A stretch of DNA of 64,000 nucleotides, from positions 4,284,148-4,348,147 of the forward strand of contig CM030931.1 in assembly GCA_018136815.1 (NCBI GenBank), given 5' to 3'. Positions within the stretch are counted from its first letter, which is position 1, and each line of letters starts with the position of its first letter. The position numbers were made by a program, and so were the translations under genes. The notes below the pieces were generated by a model. That model searched no databases and was not told the origin of the DNA. It worked only from the letters and a program-made list of their open reading frames with translations. This stretch comes from Isochrysis galbana. Its lineage: Eukaryota > Haptophyta > Isochrysidales > Isochrysidaceae. Of the stretch, positions 18,851-29,290 are shown piece by piece.

Positions 18851-19489
18851 GCACGCCGTGCGTTCACTCGTTCCGCGGGGGAACTCTGGGCGCGGAGGGC
18901 GGTCGGGAACCATGGGGACACCCCCTGGGACCGGGGAATTATTACCGTATATGGCGAGAACATTAACATAAACAACTGGTATGTCTATTGGTCTCTCTTC
19001 CCCCCCCCCCGGGTCCCCTCCCCCTCTCTCCCTCCCCCCCTCCTCTCATCGACCTACCAGAGAGAGAAGGCTCCTACTGCCTGCCTCCCTCCTCCCTCCT
19101 CGCTCACCCTCCAGCTCTCTCCTCGCCCTCGTCTTCCTCACGATGGTGGCGACTCGGCGCGCATCCGTACGGTCCTCCGTCCTCTCCTCTCGTGCTCCTG
19201 CTCGCTGGCTTCGTTCGACTCTCTCGACACGGCCACCTGTACCTGTCGACTGGACGCCGAGCGCAAGCGCTGCTCGCACGACTCGTTCCTCCTCCTGCTC
19301 CAAGGGCGCGGCGGAGGAGGCGGAGCTTGTTCGCGTTCCTGATACTGATACCGAGGAGGAGGCCCTTTCTCCGACCGAGGAGGCCATCACCACCACCACC
19401 GACGAGGACTCCGGGGCTGTGGGAGGAGAAGAGAAGAACGAGAACTGTGCGTCGGACGCTCCAGGCCTTCTTCTTCCCATCGCGCCGGT
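18851..19489. other. Intergenic, low-complexity frames only
   Basis: Pyrimidine-rich from 18995 to 19140. A 125-codon frame from ATG 19143 is Arg/Ser/Glu-rich without recognisable features and runs into repeat R2, so I do not call it. Confidence 0.4.
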
Positions 19490-19642
19490 TGCGGAGAGAG
19501 TGAGAATGAGAGCTTCTTAGGTCCGAGGTAGACACGGGAGACTACAACGAATGGACTCAAAAAGTCTGAGGACACAGAGCCACACAAACTAAACCAAACG
19601 GGGCGAAAACTAACCACACCTGGACGGACGGCCAGGCGTCGG
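19490..19642 (-). repeat. Dispersed repeat R2, copy 1
   Basis: GAGTGAGAATGAGAGCTTCT, TAGACACGGGAGACTAC, GGGCGAAAACTAACCAC and GGACGGACGGCCAGGCGTCG are shared in order with 36372-36532, and both copies diverge abruptly after GGCGTCG. On the minus strand it would end in a CT-rich tail. It directly precedes the Copia remnant. A short retroposon or an LTR piece are both possible. Confidence 0.6.
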
Positions 19643-19659
19643 CACCAGGGCACCTCGGG

Positions 19660-20142
19660 TTAACCTATGATGGATCTGTTGATAAGCTCGACATCTACGC
19701 TGATTCTTCATGGGGATCCATGCCTAAACCATTTGCAGGCTACGCTCTTATGTATGGGGGAGCGGCCATCTCATTTCGTTCAAGGAAGCTGACTATCGTT
19801 GCGCAGTCCTCTGCTGAGGCCGAGACCGCCATATATGCTTTAGCGGCCCGGGATCTACGCTTTATGTTACATCTGTTCGAGTTCGTTGATCTTCCTCGAT
19901 CGCTACCTATTGGCATTCATACTGACAATTCCGCTGCTCGTGACTCGATTAAGAATCCTGGAGTCACCGCTCGCAATCGCCATTATGAGCGTTGGCTACT
20001 GTACGCTCGAGAACAATATCTCCACAAGATATCAGTTCCTATTTGGATTGGTACTGGACAAATGACAGCGGATATCTTCACCAAATGTCTCGATAAGACA
20101 ACCTTCTATCGTCACCGGGCTACACTTCTCAATTCTGATTGA
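19660..20142 (+). pseudogene. Ty1/Copia retrotransposon remnant: RNase H end of pol
   Basis: Open frame of about 160 codons ending in a TGA (20140-20142). RNase H acidic residues are in place: KLDIYADSSWGSMPKPFAGY, then KLTIVAQSSAEAETAIYALA, then IGIHTDNSAARDSIKNPG. It is followed by the Copia pol terminus (HYERWLLYAREQYLHK, IWIGTGQMTADIFTK). The Q-S-S-x-E-A-E motif is diagnostic of Copia RNase H. Everything upstream (gag, integrase, RT) is missing, so this is a 5'-truncated relic. Confidence 0.88.
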
Positions 20143-20460
20143 TGCATATGATGTTAGCCCTTCCAGTCTTCGGACTGAGTCCGTCCTTCCTCGTCTTTAA
20201 GGCAGCATCTGTGTCATGCTGTGGGGGAGTGTCTGGAGTTTTGTAGTAGAAGGGGCTCATAGTCCCCATGTGCCTTGGTGTACGCTTAATTGGGTGTCCT
20301 CCGATCTCGTCCCCCTCCTTGCGTCGCTAAGACCATGCTACATCTAGCCCTCGTCTCGCTACTCGGTATGGGCCTGCCCACGGCTGTCCCACGCGCTCTA
20401 TTCGAACACATATCATGTAAAACATCGTCTATTATTGTAGTAGTAAGTATGAACCTGGAC
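20143..20460 (+). other. Copia polypurine tract and start of a 3' LTR
   Basis: About 80 bp after the pol stop, GTGGGGGAG (20221-20229) is followed by TGTCTGGAG, the usual arrangement of a Copia polypurine tract and the 5'-TG of the 3' LTR (start about 20230). The LTR end could not be fixed because no second copy is present. Confidence 0.55.
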
Positions 20461-20493
20461 GACGGTCACGGTCTGGCTCAGCCACAGAGGAGC

Positions 20494-20527
<34 letters not shown>

Positions 20528-21036
20528 CTTCTAATCTCCCTCTTCCCCTCCCCTCTCCCCTTCTCCCTTCTCGCTACTCGTATCCTTTCCCCCGCCCCGC
20601 CGCCGCTCGCTCCCTCTCTACAACTACTATCTCTCTCTATCTCTATCTCTCCCACTCCCTCCTTCCCGCGTCGTGCCCTCCCCCCTCAACTCTCTCCCGC
20701 CTCTGTTCTCATCGCTAAATTCAAGATTTCTTCCCTCCGTCCGGTGTTTTCTTGTATCAAGCCTGCCCCCCCCCGCCTCTCCTCTCCCCATTCTCCTCTT
20801 TCTCCCCTCCTCGCTCTGCGTGTCTTTCTTCTCTCTCCTCTATTGCTTGATATCCCCAAAGCACCTCACCAACTCCCGTCCTCGCCCATTCAACCCGCAA
20901 CCACGCCCCCAAATCTCTCCTCTCTCCCTGCGCCCTTCTTTACGTCTCTCTAACTCCCTTCCTCACCTAAGCCCGACCCCGCTCTCTTTCTCTCCCTCTT
21001 CCCTCCCCCCCCCTCTCCCCCTCTCTCGTGGCTCCG
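20461..21036 (+). promoter_or_regulatory. Pyrimidine-rich 5' flank of the DnaJ-reductase gene
   Basis: CT-rich for more than 500 bp including (CT)n at 20499-20524, ending at the ATG at 21037. No TATA box or other discrete element is recognised. Similar tracts precede the GPI and eS12 genes. Confidence 0.35.
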
Positions 21037-23235
21037 ATGGCGACGCCCCCCACCGACTACTACTCTCTCCTAGGCCTCCAGCCTTCCGCGACCACCGAGG
21101 CGGTACGGAACGCGTACAAGGCCGCGGCCATGACCCACCATCCCGACCGCGGCGGCTCGCCCGCTCTCTGGGCCCAGATCTCCCTCGCATACGACACTCT
21201 CTCCGATTTGCAGAAGCGTGCTATCTACGACCGGAGCAAGACAGAGACCCACGGGGGCGCAGAGCGGCAGTTCGCGCAGAAATTCGGTGAAGGAAGCTTC
21301 GATACCTCGGCACCACCCTCACGCGCTGGCAGGAAGGCGGGGATGAGCATTCTCAAGCAGATGGAGGAGGTGAAGAAGGATGAGGAGAGGGTGGCAGCTG
21401 TGAACAGGACGGCGGTGGTCGCCTCAGGCTTCTCGATGTCTCACTCTGCGGGTTTCGAAGCTTGGATGCGCAACCAGAAGGGTATGGGTCAGCACGGCTT
21501 CTACACTGCGGACGACCTGCTCCGCGAGTCCAAGGCAGGCACTTTCAACGGGATGATCGAGGCCACTGGCGCGACCGCTACACCGCTCCCTACCCTCTCT
21601 GCGCTTGCCATCCGCTTCGAGCGGCACGGCCCGCCGGAGGAAGTACTGCGACTGGAGCACGCGCTGCGGATGCCGGAGCAGCTTGCCTACGGCGAAGTGC
21701 TCGTCTACTGGCTCGCCGCGTCCGTTACCGAGGAGGATCTGCTGCGTGTGCAGACGCCACTCACGATCCTGAACAACTTCCCGCCCTTCAACCGGACCAA
21801 GCAGAAGTGGGAGGAGATCCGGCTGCCCGCAACCGCGGGCGGCGAAGGCGTGGGTATCGTGCTTGCAACGGCCAAAGACGTGCCCTCGGTCAAACTCGAC
21901 GACGCCGACGAGGTGGCAAAAGCGGTACGAAGCCTGCCTGGGATGCATGCCAACGCGCACGCGCTCGAGGTTAAGGACTGGGTCATCGCACTACCCGACG
22001 CTCGCCGTGCTCCTGTGGGCTGCTGGTCGTCGCTCTCGGTAGTGCCGTCGGAGCGGCTACTCAAAGTCCCAGCCCAGCTCCTTCCGCTCCAGCACTACGC
22101 CTGCTCGCGTGCCCTCTGCACCGCGTACCGGCTGCTCGAGGACTACGGCTCGCTCAGGCCGGGCGACACTCTTATCCAAAACGCCGCCGACCTGCCAGTC
22201 GGCCAGGCGGTGATCCAGCTGTGCACGATGCTGAAGATCCGAACCATCAACCTGGTTCCCGACGATGCCGGCTTCGAACGCTCCAAGGCACGTGCCCGCG
22301 CGCTCTCCCGCATCGCCTGCATGCCCGTGCTAATCCTTTGTTGCCCCCCTTCACGTGGCCTGCCTGGTTGTTTCGCCCTGTAGGAACTCCTCATGCAGTT
22401 GGGCGCGACGCACGTGCTGCGCGACAACTCCAAGCTCGCCGAATTCCTCGAGGCGCTGGGTTCCGAGATGCCGCGCCTTGCGCTTGACTCGCTTGGTGGC
22501 GACGCCGGCCGGCGCCTCGCCATCGCGTTGCGGCCTGGAGGCACCCTTGTTGTCCACTCTATGCAGTCCGGCCAGGTGCCGCAACTCTCACCGTCGCTCA
22601 TCATGTATCAGCAGATTTCGTTGTACGGCTTCAACCTCTCCCAGTGGGTAAGCGAGAATGGCTCCGAGGCCTATCTAGCAATGCTACGCACGCTTGCCGA
22701 ACTTGTGCAGGCGGACCGTCTCAACCTTTACACGCGCACACTCAAGGCAGAGGACCTGGATGGCGACTCGCTCGCCGCCGCACTTGCGTCGCACCGGATG
22801 GTGCAGGACGGCCGCACCATCCGCGAGCGCTCCGTCTTCCTCTTCGGTTCTGAGGCTGCCGCCAACGATCTCTATTTTGATATCTCCACCGCGATCCGCA
22901 AGCTCGAGCGCGGACTTGACGAAGAGAATGACCCGCTCTCCTCGCCGCCTGTCCGAGCGGCGCCCAGCAGTGGCACGGCTGCTAGTGGCGCGACTGGCTC
23001 CGGTCCACGCGCGTCAGAGCGGTGGGCCGACGCACTGGAAATGCTGCGCGAGATTGACCTGCCACAGTACATCGCCAACTTTGAGGAGGAGGAGATGACC
23101 TCGATGGCGCTGCTCGAGGACATCGTCTCGCGTGCAGATGGCGAGAAGGAGCTCATGGAGGCACTCAAAGAGATGGGCATCAAGAAGATGGGGCACCGGC
23201 AGACCATCGTCGGTGCAGTGCTGGGCAAGCTGTGA
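21037..23235 (+). CDS. DnaJ (J-domain) + MECR-like NAD(P)H reductase + SAM-domain fusion protein
   Basis: I join 21037-22287 and 22384-23235 (700 aa) across a 96-bp GC-AG intron (AAG|GCACGT...CCCTGTAG|GAA). The unspliced frame meets TAG at 22381. Residues 7-72 are a J domain with intact HPD at 35-37 (MTHHPDRGG), so Hsp70 stimulation is possible. From about 188 to 560 there is a medium-chain dehydrogenase/reductase most like mitochondrial 2-enoyl-thioester reductase (MECR/Etr1): HYACSRALCTAYRLLEDYG, the nucleotide-binding GDTLIQNAADLPVGQAVIQL, RLALDSLGGDAGRRLA and ISLYGFNLSQW. Its N-terminal lobe is divergent and I cannot place the catalytic Tyr. Residues about 628-700 form a SAM domain (EIDLPQYIANFEEEEM...KEMGIKKMGHR). 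No presequence is visible. The combination is unfamiliar to me. Confidence 0.88.
22288..22383 (+). other. GC-AG intron
   Basis: 96 bp, donor AAG|GCACGTGCC, acceptor TTTCGCCCTGTAG. Its removal joins GFERSK to ELLMQLGATHV, the expected continuity for an MECR-type Rossmann domain. Confidence 0.8.
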
Positions 23236-24044
23236 GGCGGCCCGCACGAGGACCCGGCACGTGCTATGCGCCGTTTCCGTTGAGCCACCCAAGAAGACGG
23301 CCCTGTGTGTGTCTTGCCCAGCGGGAAGAAGGTACACGACCTGCGCTCGGCGGCTCCGCTTGAGCGCCTCGGGAATCCTGCTCGGCATAGCGTACCTTCA
23401 TGTTCCATGTTACACGTGAGCATGCATGTCTAGCCTTGATGGACGGCAGCTTCGCTGGCATCTTTAGCTTGTATGACTGCAAGCTAGGTGAGAGGCTTTT
23501 CCGACGTGCCTGCAACGTGACGCATGCGGCAGCGGCGGGCACTAAAGCCGAGTTCGTGATGAGGAAGGAAGTTTGCACACCAACATGCACGACCGAGGGA
23601 GTTGCGTGAGTTTCAAATCGCCGTTGTGCTCTTGGTCGTGAGGCGTGGTGCGTGTCCTTACTTGCTTTTGTGTCTGTATGCCTCCCTCCGCAGCCCTAGT
23701 TTGGGATTGTCGCTTGGTGCGTTGTCACTCGGTACGCTTGGCGATGATGGATGCGCTGTTCTGCGGGCCCTTTGCCTTTCACTTGCGCGCGATGCGTGGC
23801 GCGTGATGTCAACTCCGTTGCGTCAGTGTCAGCCTGCGCGTCCTCTCGAGCAGTTGAGCTCACGTCGTTCTAGACAAATTTTACGTCAACTAAATTTATA
23901 CCCAATTCACATGGGGGAAGCGCCTCGTGCCATTCCCCCCGGGCTCCAGCTCCCCTCTGGGGAACCCGTCGGTCCTCTAATCTAATCATATGAACTAACT
24001 CCATTTTCCCAGCGTATACACTAGCAAAGTGGTAGCACCACATC
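23236..24044. other. 3' flank of the fusion gene; diverged SINE 5' fragment
   Basis: No supported gene. At 23884-23975 the words CAACTAAATTTATACCCAAT, CACATGGGGG and CTCGTGCCATTCCCCCCGGG follow the 5' end of the SINE-like family with many substitutions, an old copy about 90 bp upstream of copy D. Confidence 0.45.
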
Positions 24045-24061
24045 TTGAAGTGTTCACCGTC

Positions 24062-24968
24062 AAACTAAGTTTATACTTAGTTCGCCCATGGGGGGGCACG
24101 AGCCCCCCTTTCTCTCCACTCCTCCCCTGCCATGGGGGAGGATCCACCCACTCTCCTGGCACGCCTGACATGGCTGCTGCCAGGAGCACACAGCCCTGCG
24201 CTGACCCATTCCTCTCCCCACAAGCCCGCCTGACTCGCCCGCGCTAGCCCGTCGTGGCCTGCCCATCTCTCTGACCAGACTCTCCTCCCCCTGGGCCCCC
24301 TGATCAGGCCCCCCCCTACCAGCTCCTGTCGACCTGTAGGGGCGCGGAGCGCCAGCGAGGGAGAGGCAGGAGGGGCCAGGGCCATGCCCCAGCCTCACCT
24401 GCCTCCGCTGACTGAGCTGTGCTCCCAGCCCCCTGCAGGCCATCTGGGGACCTGAAGTGGGGCCGCAGGCGCGCGCCATGGGCCATGGGCCCCCGCCGCA
24501 AGGAAGAGAGGAGGAAGAGGGAAGAGAAAGGGGAGGGGGGAGCCCGCTCCCCCCTCCGGTGCTAACATATCTTCTTGCCCTGTTTAGGTAAAAGAAGATG
24601 GGGGGCGCCAGAGCCAGGAGGGAAGGGCCGCGGCTCGCCGCGGCCACTCGCTCGGGCGAGGGAGATTATTAGCGGTCTGGACCCTTAAACTCACGAGTCC
24701 GTCCCCCCCCCCCCCCCCTGCATTGTTTTACCCGAAAGGGGTTTTCCCCCAGCGTGGCCTCAAGGAGAGGGTGTGCTGGTGCTGGGGTGCGCAGGGTCGG
24801 TGCATGCACTAGGGGGAGGACAAATATCGAGGGGAGGGGGCAATGCCCTCTCCCGCCGGTACCACTCGGAGCACACCTGGCTCGTCAGGCATGGCGGGAT
24901 TCCGGGACTGAAAAGTTGTGTCCAATTAGCTAGTGGGGTTGGCTAGGACATAACATTAATAATTTAAT
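24062..24968 (+). mobile_element. SINE-like retroposon, copy D (full length, type-2 3' end)
   Basis: 907 bp between perfect 17-bp duplications TTGAAGTGTTCACCGTC (24045-24061 and 24969-24985). 5' end ACTAAGTTTATACTTAGTTC; 3' end GTCCAATTAGCTAGTGGGGT, then TGGCTAGGACATAACATTAA with an AT-rich tail. It carries no convincing ORF. The internal hairpin GGCCGCGGCTCGCCGCGGCC and the CCCGAAAGGGG loop are shared with copies E and F. Confidence 0.92.
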
Positions 24969-25067
24969 TTGAAGTGTTCACCGTCGCAGCGGCAGCGGGG
25001 GCTGCATCGGTAGCCACACACACGTACTCGCGCAGCACGTCAGAATCAAGCACTGGCCGCCAACAAG

Positions 25068-27503
25068 TCACTTGAGCCGCTGCTGTTGCGCCAGTCTCGC
25101 CTTGGCGAGCGCCATCTCTACCTCCAGCTCTGCTTGGGACCTCGGGTCTTCCTCTGCCCGCTCTTTGCGACGGCGCGCCCGCTCAGATCTAGGCTCCCCC
25201 TCGGCGTGCACTCCACTCTTACGGTGAGATGCAGCGGTCGACGGCGACCCGACGGCCGCCGCTACCTTGCTTAGGGTGGCACCGGCCGCCACCTCGGCGG
25301 AGGCTGCCGTCAGCTGCGAGCGCTGGACTTGGCGCAGCAGCGCCTTGCGCTCGTACGACCACGCCTTGCTTGCCGCCTTCACCTGGTTGTGCGCAGTGCG
25401 CATCGCGGCCAACTCGTCAGCAGCCTGCCTTAGCTCGGACTGCAGCGCGTCGGAACGCTTGACCTCCTCAGCTTCCGCCTGCTGCAGCTGGTTGCAGCGC
25501 GCGGTCGCCGCCGCTAGATGTGCTGAGAGCTCGGCATTGCGCACAGAGAGGCGCTCTACCTCAGACCTAAGGTCGATGAGGAGGCTTTCCGAGCGCTCAG
25601 CAATGTCGGCGGCCTCTTTGCGATACCTGCCTCCCAGCTCGGTCTGCTGGGCTAGCAGTTCCTCCACCTCGGCCGCGGCTCGGTCGTGCTGTTCGCGTGC
25701 GTCTTTGAGTTGTGCGCGCAGCGCACGCGTGGCAGCGTCCGCCTCAGCTTGTGAGATACGCCGCTCCTCGGCGAACTGGTGCTTGCGCGCCGCAAGCTCG
25801 GCGACCGCGCGGTTCGCCTCCTCCTCGCACTCGGCCATCTTGGATTGCATCCGGTTCTTCTCGCTCCGTAGGGCGGAGACGGCCTCTTCAAGCCGTCGCA
25901 CCTGACGCTGCAGGCTTTCAACGCGCGCCTCGGCCGCCGCCCGGTCCTTGGCTTGCGCTTCGCTCGCCGCCTTTTGCATTGAGACGGCCGACCGCCGGGC
26001 CGACTCAGCAGCGTCGCGCTCGCGCTCGGCGGCGCGCAGCCGGGAGGAGAGCTCATCCATCGCGCGCGAGGCTGCGCCGTCGCTTATGCCCACGGCATAC
26101 CCGGCGGCTGCGCCGACGCCACCGTCGGTGCCGCCCGAAACTAGCACCACAGGAGGCGCAGTGGGAGGCACACTAGCTGCATGTAGCGAGCGCATGTAGC
26201 GCGAACCGAAGCGGCCGCCATCACGCGAGTGCGCACGCTCGAGCCGGTGAGTAAGATCGGCAATCTTAGCCTCAGCTGCCTGTACCTCCTCCTCCAGGGA
26301 CGCATTGCGCGTTTCGGCCTCCTTGCGGAGCGAGGCGGTGAGCGCATCGCGGCGTGCACGCTCATCTGAAGCAGCAGTGCGCGCCTGCTTCTCCAACTGG
26401 TCGGCACGCCGCTCAGCGGCGGCGATGCGCTCGTCGGCGCGGGCGCGCGCCGCCTCAGTCGCGTCAAGCTGGCCTTGTGTCTCCGCAAGTACCGCAGAAA
26501 GCTGCCCCGCGCGCGACTCCGCCGCGAGTGCACGCGCCTCAAGATCACGCAGTGCTTGGCCAACAGCAACAGCGTCGGCGCGCGATGCCTCCAGTGCTTG
26601 TAGTGCGGCCGTCTCGCGCTCACGGGCTGCCTCAAGCTCTGCACCTGTCTGCGCAAGAGCGGCACGCGCTGCCGCCTCTGCTTGCTGGTGCGAGGCCGCA
26701 CTCGATGCTAGCCCAGCGCGTTCCGCCTCCTCGCGTGCCCGTAGCCCTTCAAGCGCAGAGCGCGCCTCGGCCGCTGACTTGAGGGCGTCGTCACGCTCGT
26801 TCGCATGCCGCTCGGCGATAGCCATCGCGGCCTGCGTATGCTCGTGCGCTTCAACAAGGTCAGCCGCCGCTCGCTGTAACTCACCGCGTGCGACATCGCG
26901 GGCCTCAAGAGCGCGCGCAAGCGCGAATTCCGCCTCGGCCAACTCCTGCCTCAACGCACCCGTTTGGCCGACAAGCGCCATGTGATCCTCCACATGCTCG
27001 GCCTTGTCGCGACGCATCCGGTCCATCTCTGCGCCCATTGTGCGAAGCTGCTCTGTGAGAACCTCATTTTCCTGATAGACCACCTCAAGCCGCTGCCGCG
27101 TCTCGCGTAACTCGAGCGCAGCCGAGCCGTCCTCCCTCCTTCCTCCCGCCCTAGCCTCAACTGCCTCCCTTCGCAGTGCTGACTCGAGGGCTGACTCAAG
27201 CTCGAGCGCGATCTGCGCAGAGGTTGCGCGCTCAGCCTGTAGCGCCGCCTCTGCCCCCCGCGCGCGCTCCGACGCCTCTGCCTCGGCGGAAGACAGCTCA
27301 GAGAGCCTCTGGTCGTATGCCTTGATCAGAGGAGGGAGCGCTTCAGAGGAAAGCATCCATGGCGGGAGCTCCGGGATTGGCTGCTGAGAGGCGGAGGCGG
27401 CGGAGACGGGTAGTTCGCGCTGCAGGCGAGCTAGCTCGGATGCCAGGCGCGCCGCGTGAGAACGATGGAATGCTAGCTCGGCCTCGAGCGAGGGGTCCGC
27501 CAT
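25068..27503 (-). CDS. Long coiled-coil protein, 811 aa
   Basis: One uninterrupted exon, ATG at 27503. Residues about 60-430 and 480-750 are almost continuous heptad-rich helix (for example RQRLEVVYQENEVLTEQLRT, VRRLEEAVSALRSEKNRMQS). They are separated by a Gly/Val-rich hinge near 435-475 (VVLVSGGTDGGVGAAAGYAV). The C-terminus is basic (SERARRRKERAEE). No motor, ATPase or membrane segment is visible. Proteins of this build serve as cytoskeletal, centrosomal/basal-body or Golgi scaffolds. With the flagellar TPR gene nearby a basal-body role is tempting, but I have no family-specific motif to support it. Codon use is typical of the GC-rich host genes. Confidence 0.85.
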   Translation of the reverse strand: MADPSLEAELAFHRSHAARLASELARLQRELPVSAASASQQPIPELPPWMLSSEALPPLIKAYDQRLSELSSAEAEASERARGAEAALQAERATSAQIALELESALESALRREAVEARAGGRREDGSAALELRETRQRLEVVYQENEVLTEQLRTMGAEMDRMRRDKAEHVEDHMALVGQTGALRQELAEAEFALARALEARDVARGELQRAAADLVEAHEHTQAAMAIAERHANERDDALKSAAEARSALEGLRAREEAERAGLASSAASHQQAEAAARAALAQTGAELEAARERETAALQALEASRADAVAVGQALRDLEARALAAESRAGQLSAVLAETQGQLDATEAARARADERIAAAERRADQLEKQARTAASDERARRDALTASLRKEAETRNASLEEEVQAAEAKIADLTHRLERAHSRDGGRFGSRYMRSLHAASVPPTAPPVVLVSGGTDGGVGAAAGYAVGISDGAASRAMDELSSRLRAAERERDAAESARRSAVSMQKAASEAQAKDRAAAEARVESLQRQVRRLEEAVSALRSEKNRMQSKMAECEEEANRAVAELAARKHQFAEERRISQAEADAATRALRAQLKDAREQHDRAAAEVEELLAQQTELGGRYRKEAADIAERSESLLIDLRSEVERLSVRNAELSAHLAAATARCNQLQQAEAEEVKRSDALQSELRQAADELAAMRTAHNQVKAASKAWSYERKALLRQVQRSQLTAASAEVAAGATLSKVAAAVGSPSTAASHRKSGVHAEGEPRSERARRRKERAEEDPRSQAELEVEMALAKARLAQQQRLK

Positions 27504-27916
27504 CGTGAGAGGAGAGAGAGAGTCTCTCGCGCACTCTCACCAGCTCTTCACTTCCGACTAACATACTCTATTTTAGATGATTCTCTCTTCACGTGAGTTC
27601 TTCTGCTTCTTCCTTTCTCTCTCTGTCTCTCTCTCTCTCTCTCTCTTTCTCTCTGTCTCTTTTTCTTCTCTCTCTCTGTATGTCTCTCCCTCTCTCTTTC
27701 ACCCCCTCTCTCTGTCTCTCCTCCCTCTTCCCTCCCTCTCCCTCTCCCTCCCCCCCCCACCCTCTCTCTTTCCAATGCGATTTGAACGGCCCCTCCCGTA
27801 TATGAAGCCCCCCTCGTGGTACAATTTTGTCTCTAGTTCAGTGGCCCCCTGTCTGACCTCCGCCGTCCACCGCTCCTCGCATCTCTCCATCGTCGGCGCT
27901 CCCACTCGCCACTAGT
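27504..27916. other. Pyrimidine-rich 5' flank of the coiled-coil gene
   Basis: 27550-27770 is CT-rich with imperfect (CT)n. Frames there encode only Ser/Leu repeats. It separates two divergently oriented coding regions. Confidence 0.5.
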
Positions 27917-28216
27917 ATGCATCGCGCCGAGGTGCCGTCGTTCCATGTGACCGACCACGCACGGCCACGCCGGCTCATGACCGTCTCCAACCATGGCCAC
28001 GTTGTCGACGCAACGCGGGCGTCGAGAAGCCACTTGCCTGCAGATCTGGGCGAGCCAGATGGGATCAGCCCTGTGGAGAGCGTGGTGTGCGGTACCGCAC
28101 TCATGGCCTTCGTGCATGAGGACGGGTCAGTGCGCATCGCGCCACGCACAGGTCCCGTCGTCGTCGCGCACAACCCGCAGGGGCTGGACAGGATCATCTT
28201 TGGCAAACGGAGGTGA
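27917..28216 (+). CDS. Small ORF or first exon, unknown function
   Basis: 99 codons from ATG 27917. The frame has mixed, protein-like composition: MHRAEVPSFHVTDHARPRRL, MTVSNHGHVVDATRASRS, SVVCGTALMAFVHEDGSVRI and VVAHNPQGLDRIIFG. The hydrophobic/turn alternation would suit beta-propeller-like repeats, but that is only an impression. A donor-like GAG|GTGACG at 28212-28213 next to the stop suggests it may be the first exon of a gene whose next exon I could not find, possibly disrupted by the elements at 28.8-30.4 kb. Confidence 0.45.
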   Translation: MHRAEVPSFHVTDHARPRRLMTVSNHGHVVDATRASRSHLPADLGEPDGISPVESVVCGTALMAFVHEDGSVRIAPRTGPVVVAHNPQGLDRIIFGKRR

Positions 28217-28235
28217 CGTGCGGCCCCATCAATTG

Positions 28236-28620
28236 CTAGCAGTGCAGGTTGCCTTTTTGAGATACGGCGGTGATGGACCATTCCAATAGGCCAGCCGTAT
28301 GTCCAGCCATGTTAGCCGTCGAGGTCCACCGCCTCGCGAAGCTGACGCGACCCAGTGCGGTACTCCAATGAGAATACGCAGAGATTCCTGTATTCCTTAC
28401 ATGAGTGTAGACGAGATCGTATGCGTCATACAAAGTCTCGTCCTCACCTTGAATTGTGTGTTTCTTGCGAGTAACCGAGCTGTCCATGAGGACGTATGGC
28501 TGTCATCTCGGAACTCCTCGTACACCTCTTCTTTGACTTGGATTGTCGACCCTTGCTTAGCAACATCAGCCGGCAACTTTAGGACTTTAAGGGTAGCATT
28601 AGCAGTAGCAATACTCAGCT
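28236..28620 (-). pseudogene. Degenerate minus-strand coding remnant, unidentified
   Basis: Two minus frames look coding in succession: ATLKVLKLPADVAKQGSTIQ then VKEEVYEEFRDDSHTSS, and, in another register, VLMDSSVTRKKHTIQ then EDETLYDAYDLVYTHVRN. A frameshift near 28500 would join them. No family recognised. Confidence 0.25.
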
Positions 28621-28769
28621 ACTGCTACTAAGACGGTGCAACCTGAGGTTCCGGGTTTTTCTTTTTCGGCCGGCACCACTCCATTTTGGGTTGAAGCTAT
28701 ACCAGCACCCACGCTTCGGCGGGTCGACAGGGGATCGGCCACCCGCAAAGGGCTCACGGGGAGGCGGTA

Positions 28770-28930
28770 AAAAAAACCTTTTACCTTTTAACATTCTCGC
28801 CTCGCGCGTGGCTATGGAGACAACTACTGTAGCCACGCCCATTTCCCTTCCTGCCCCTCATTTCCCGCCTGGCGGCAACTCCCCTCGTGCTCAACTTAGG
28901 GGCCCAGGTTGCGGGGGGGGGTTGGGTTGG
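28770..28930 (-). mobile_element. LINE 3'-terminal fragment
   Basis: Minus strand reads GGGCCCCTAAGTTGAGCACG AGGGG, then GGGCGTGGCTACAG, CCATAGCCACGCGCGAGG and GAATGTTAAAAGG to a T-rich tail at about 28770. Same order as the LINE ends at 14.9 and 48.8 kb. As there, the TAA lies in CCCCTAAG directly after the coding frame (NLGP-stop). No duplication found. Confidence 0.6.
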
Positions 28931-29004
28931 GCGGGGTGCACCGGCCCCCAGTGGAGTGTTCCTGTCTTCCTCTTGTGCACCCCCAAAAATGTGTCTATCG
29001 AGTC

Positions 29005-29290
29005 GAGCGCTACCTACCGGAGGGCTCTGAGCCACTCCGTCCTCCGTCGCGAGCGGTACCGGCGGCTAGCGCGCTAGCGCGGCGCTTTGGCCCTCCTCCC
29101 CGCCGGGAGTCGGGTGAATGAAATTCTGGACTGGGTCGGGCATCGGGCATCCCCATTTGGGTGTTTGGACTGGGGACGAACGAACGGCGAACGAAGGGCG
29201 GTGGGCGGCGAGGCGCTCCTAGCGGCCCTAGAGTGATTGATGGATAGTAAGAGATTGTTAGACCTACAAAGAACTCTTCCCTCAGGGAGG
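29005..29290 (-). mobile_element. Diverged Ty3/Gypsy leader and gag-start fragment
   Basis: Minus strand matches the leader and gag start of the 49-kb Gypsy element: CTCCCTCCCTGAGGGAAGAG, TTCTTTGTAGGTCTAACAAT, AGGAGCGCCTCGCCGCCC, then an ATG with MGMPDARPSPEFHSPDSR against MGLPDPVQNFIHPTPG there. Many substitutions separate the two, so it is an older, truncated relative. Confidence 0.7.

Noticed and set aside
19143..19520. 125-codon ORF before the Copia relic
   Set aside because: Biased Arg/Ser/Thr/Glu composition and it terminates inside repeat R2.
26141..26985. ORFs of 142-226 codons opposite the coiled-coil gene
   Set aside because: Antisense shadows of a heptad-rich coding region (Ser/Arg/Ala repeats).
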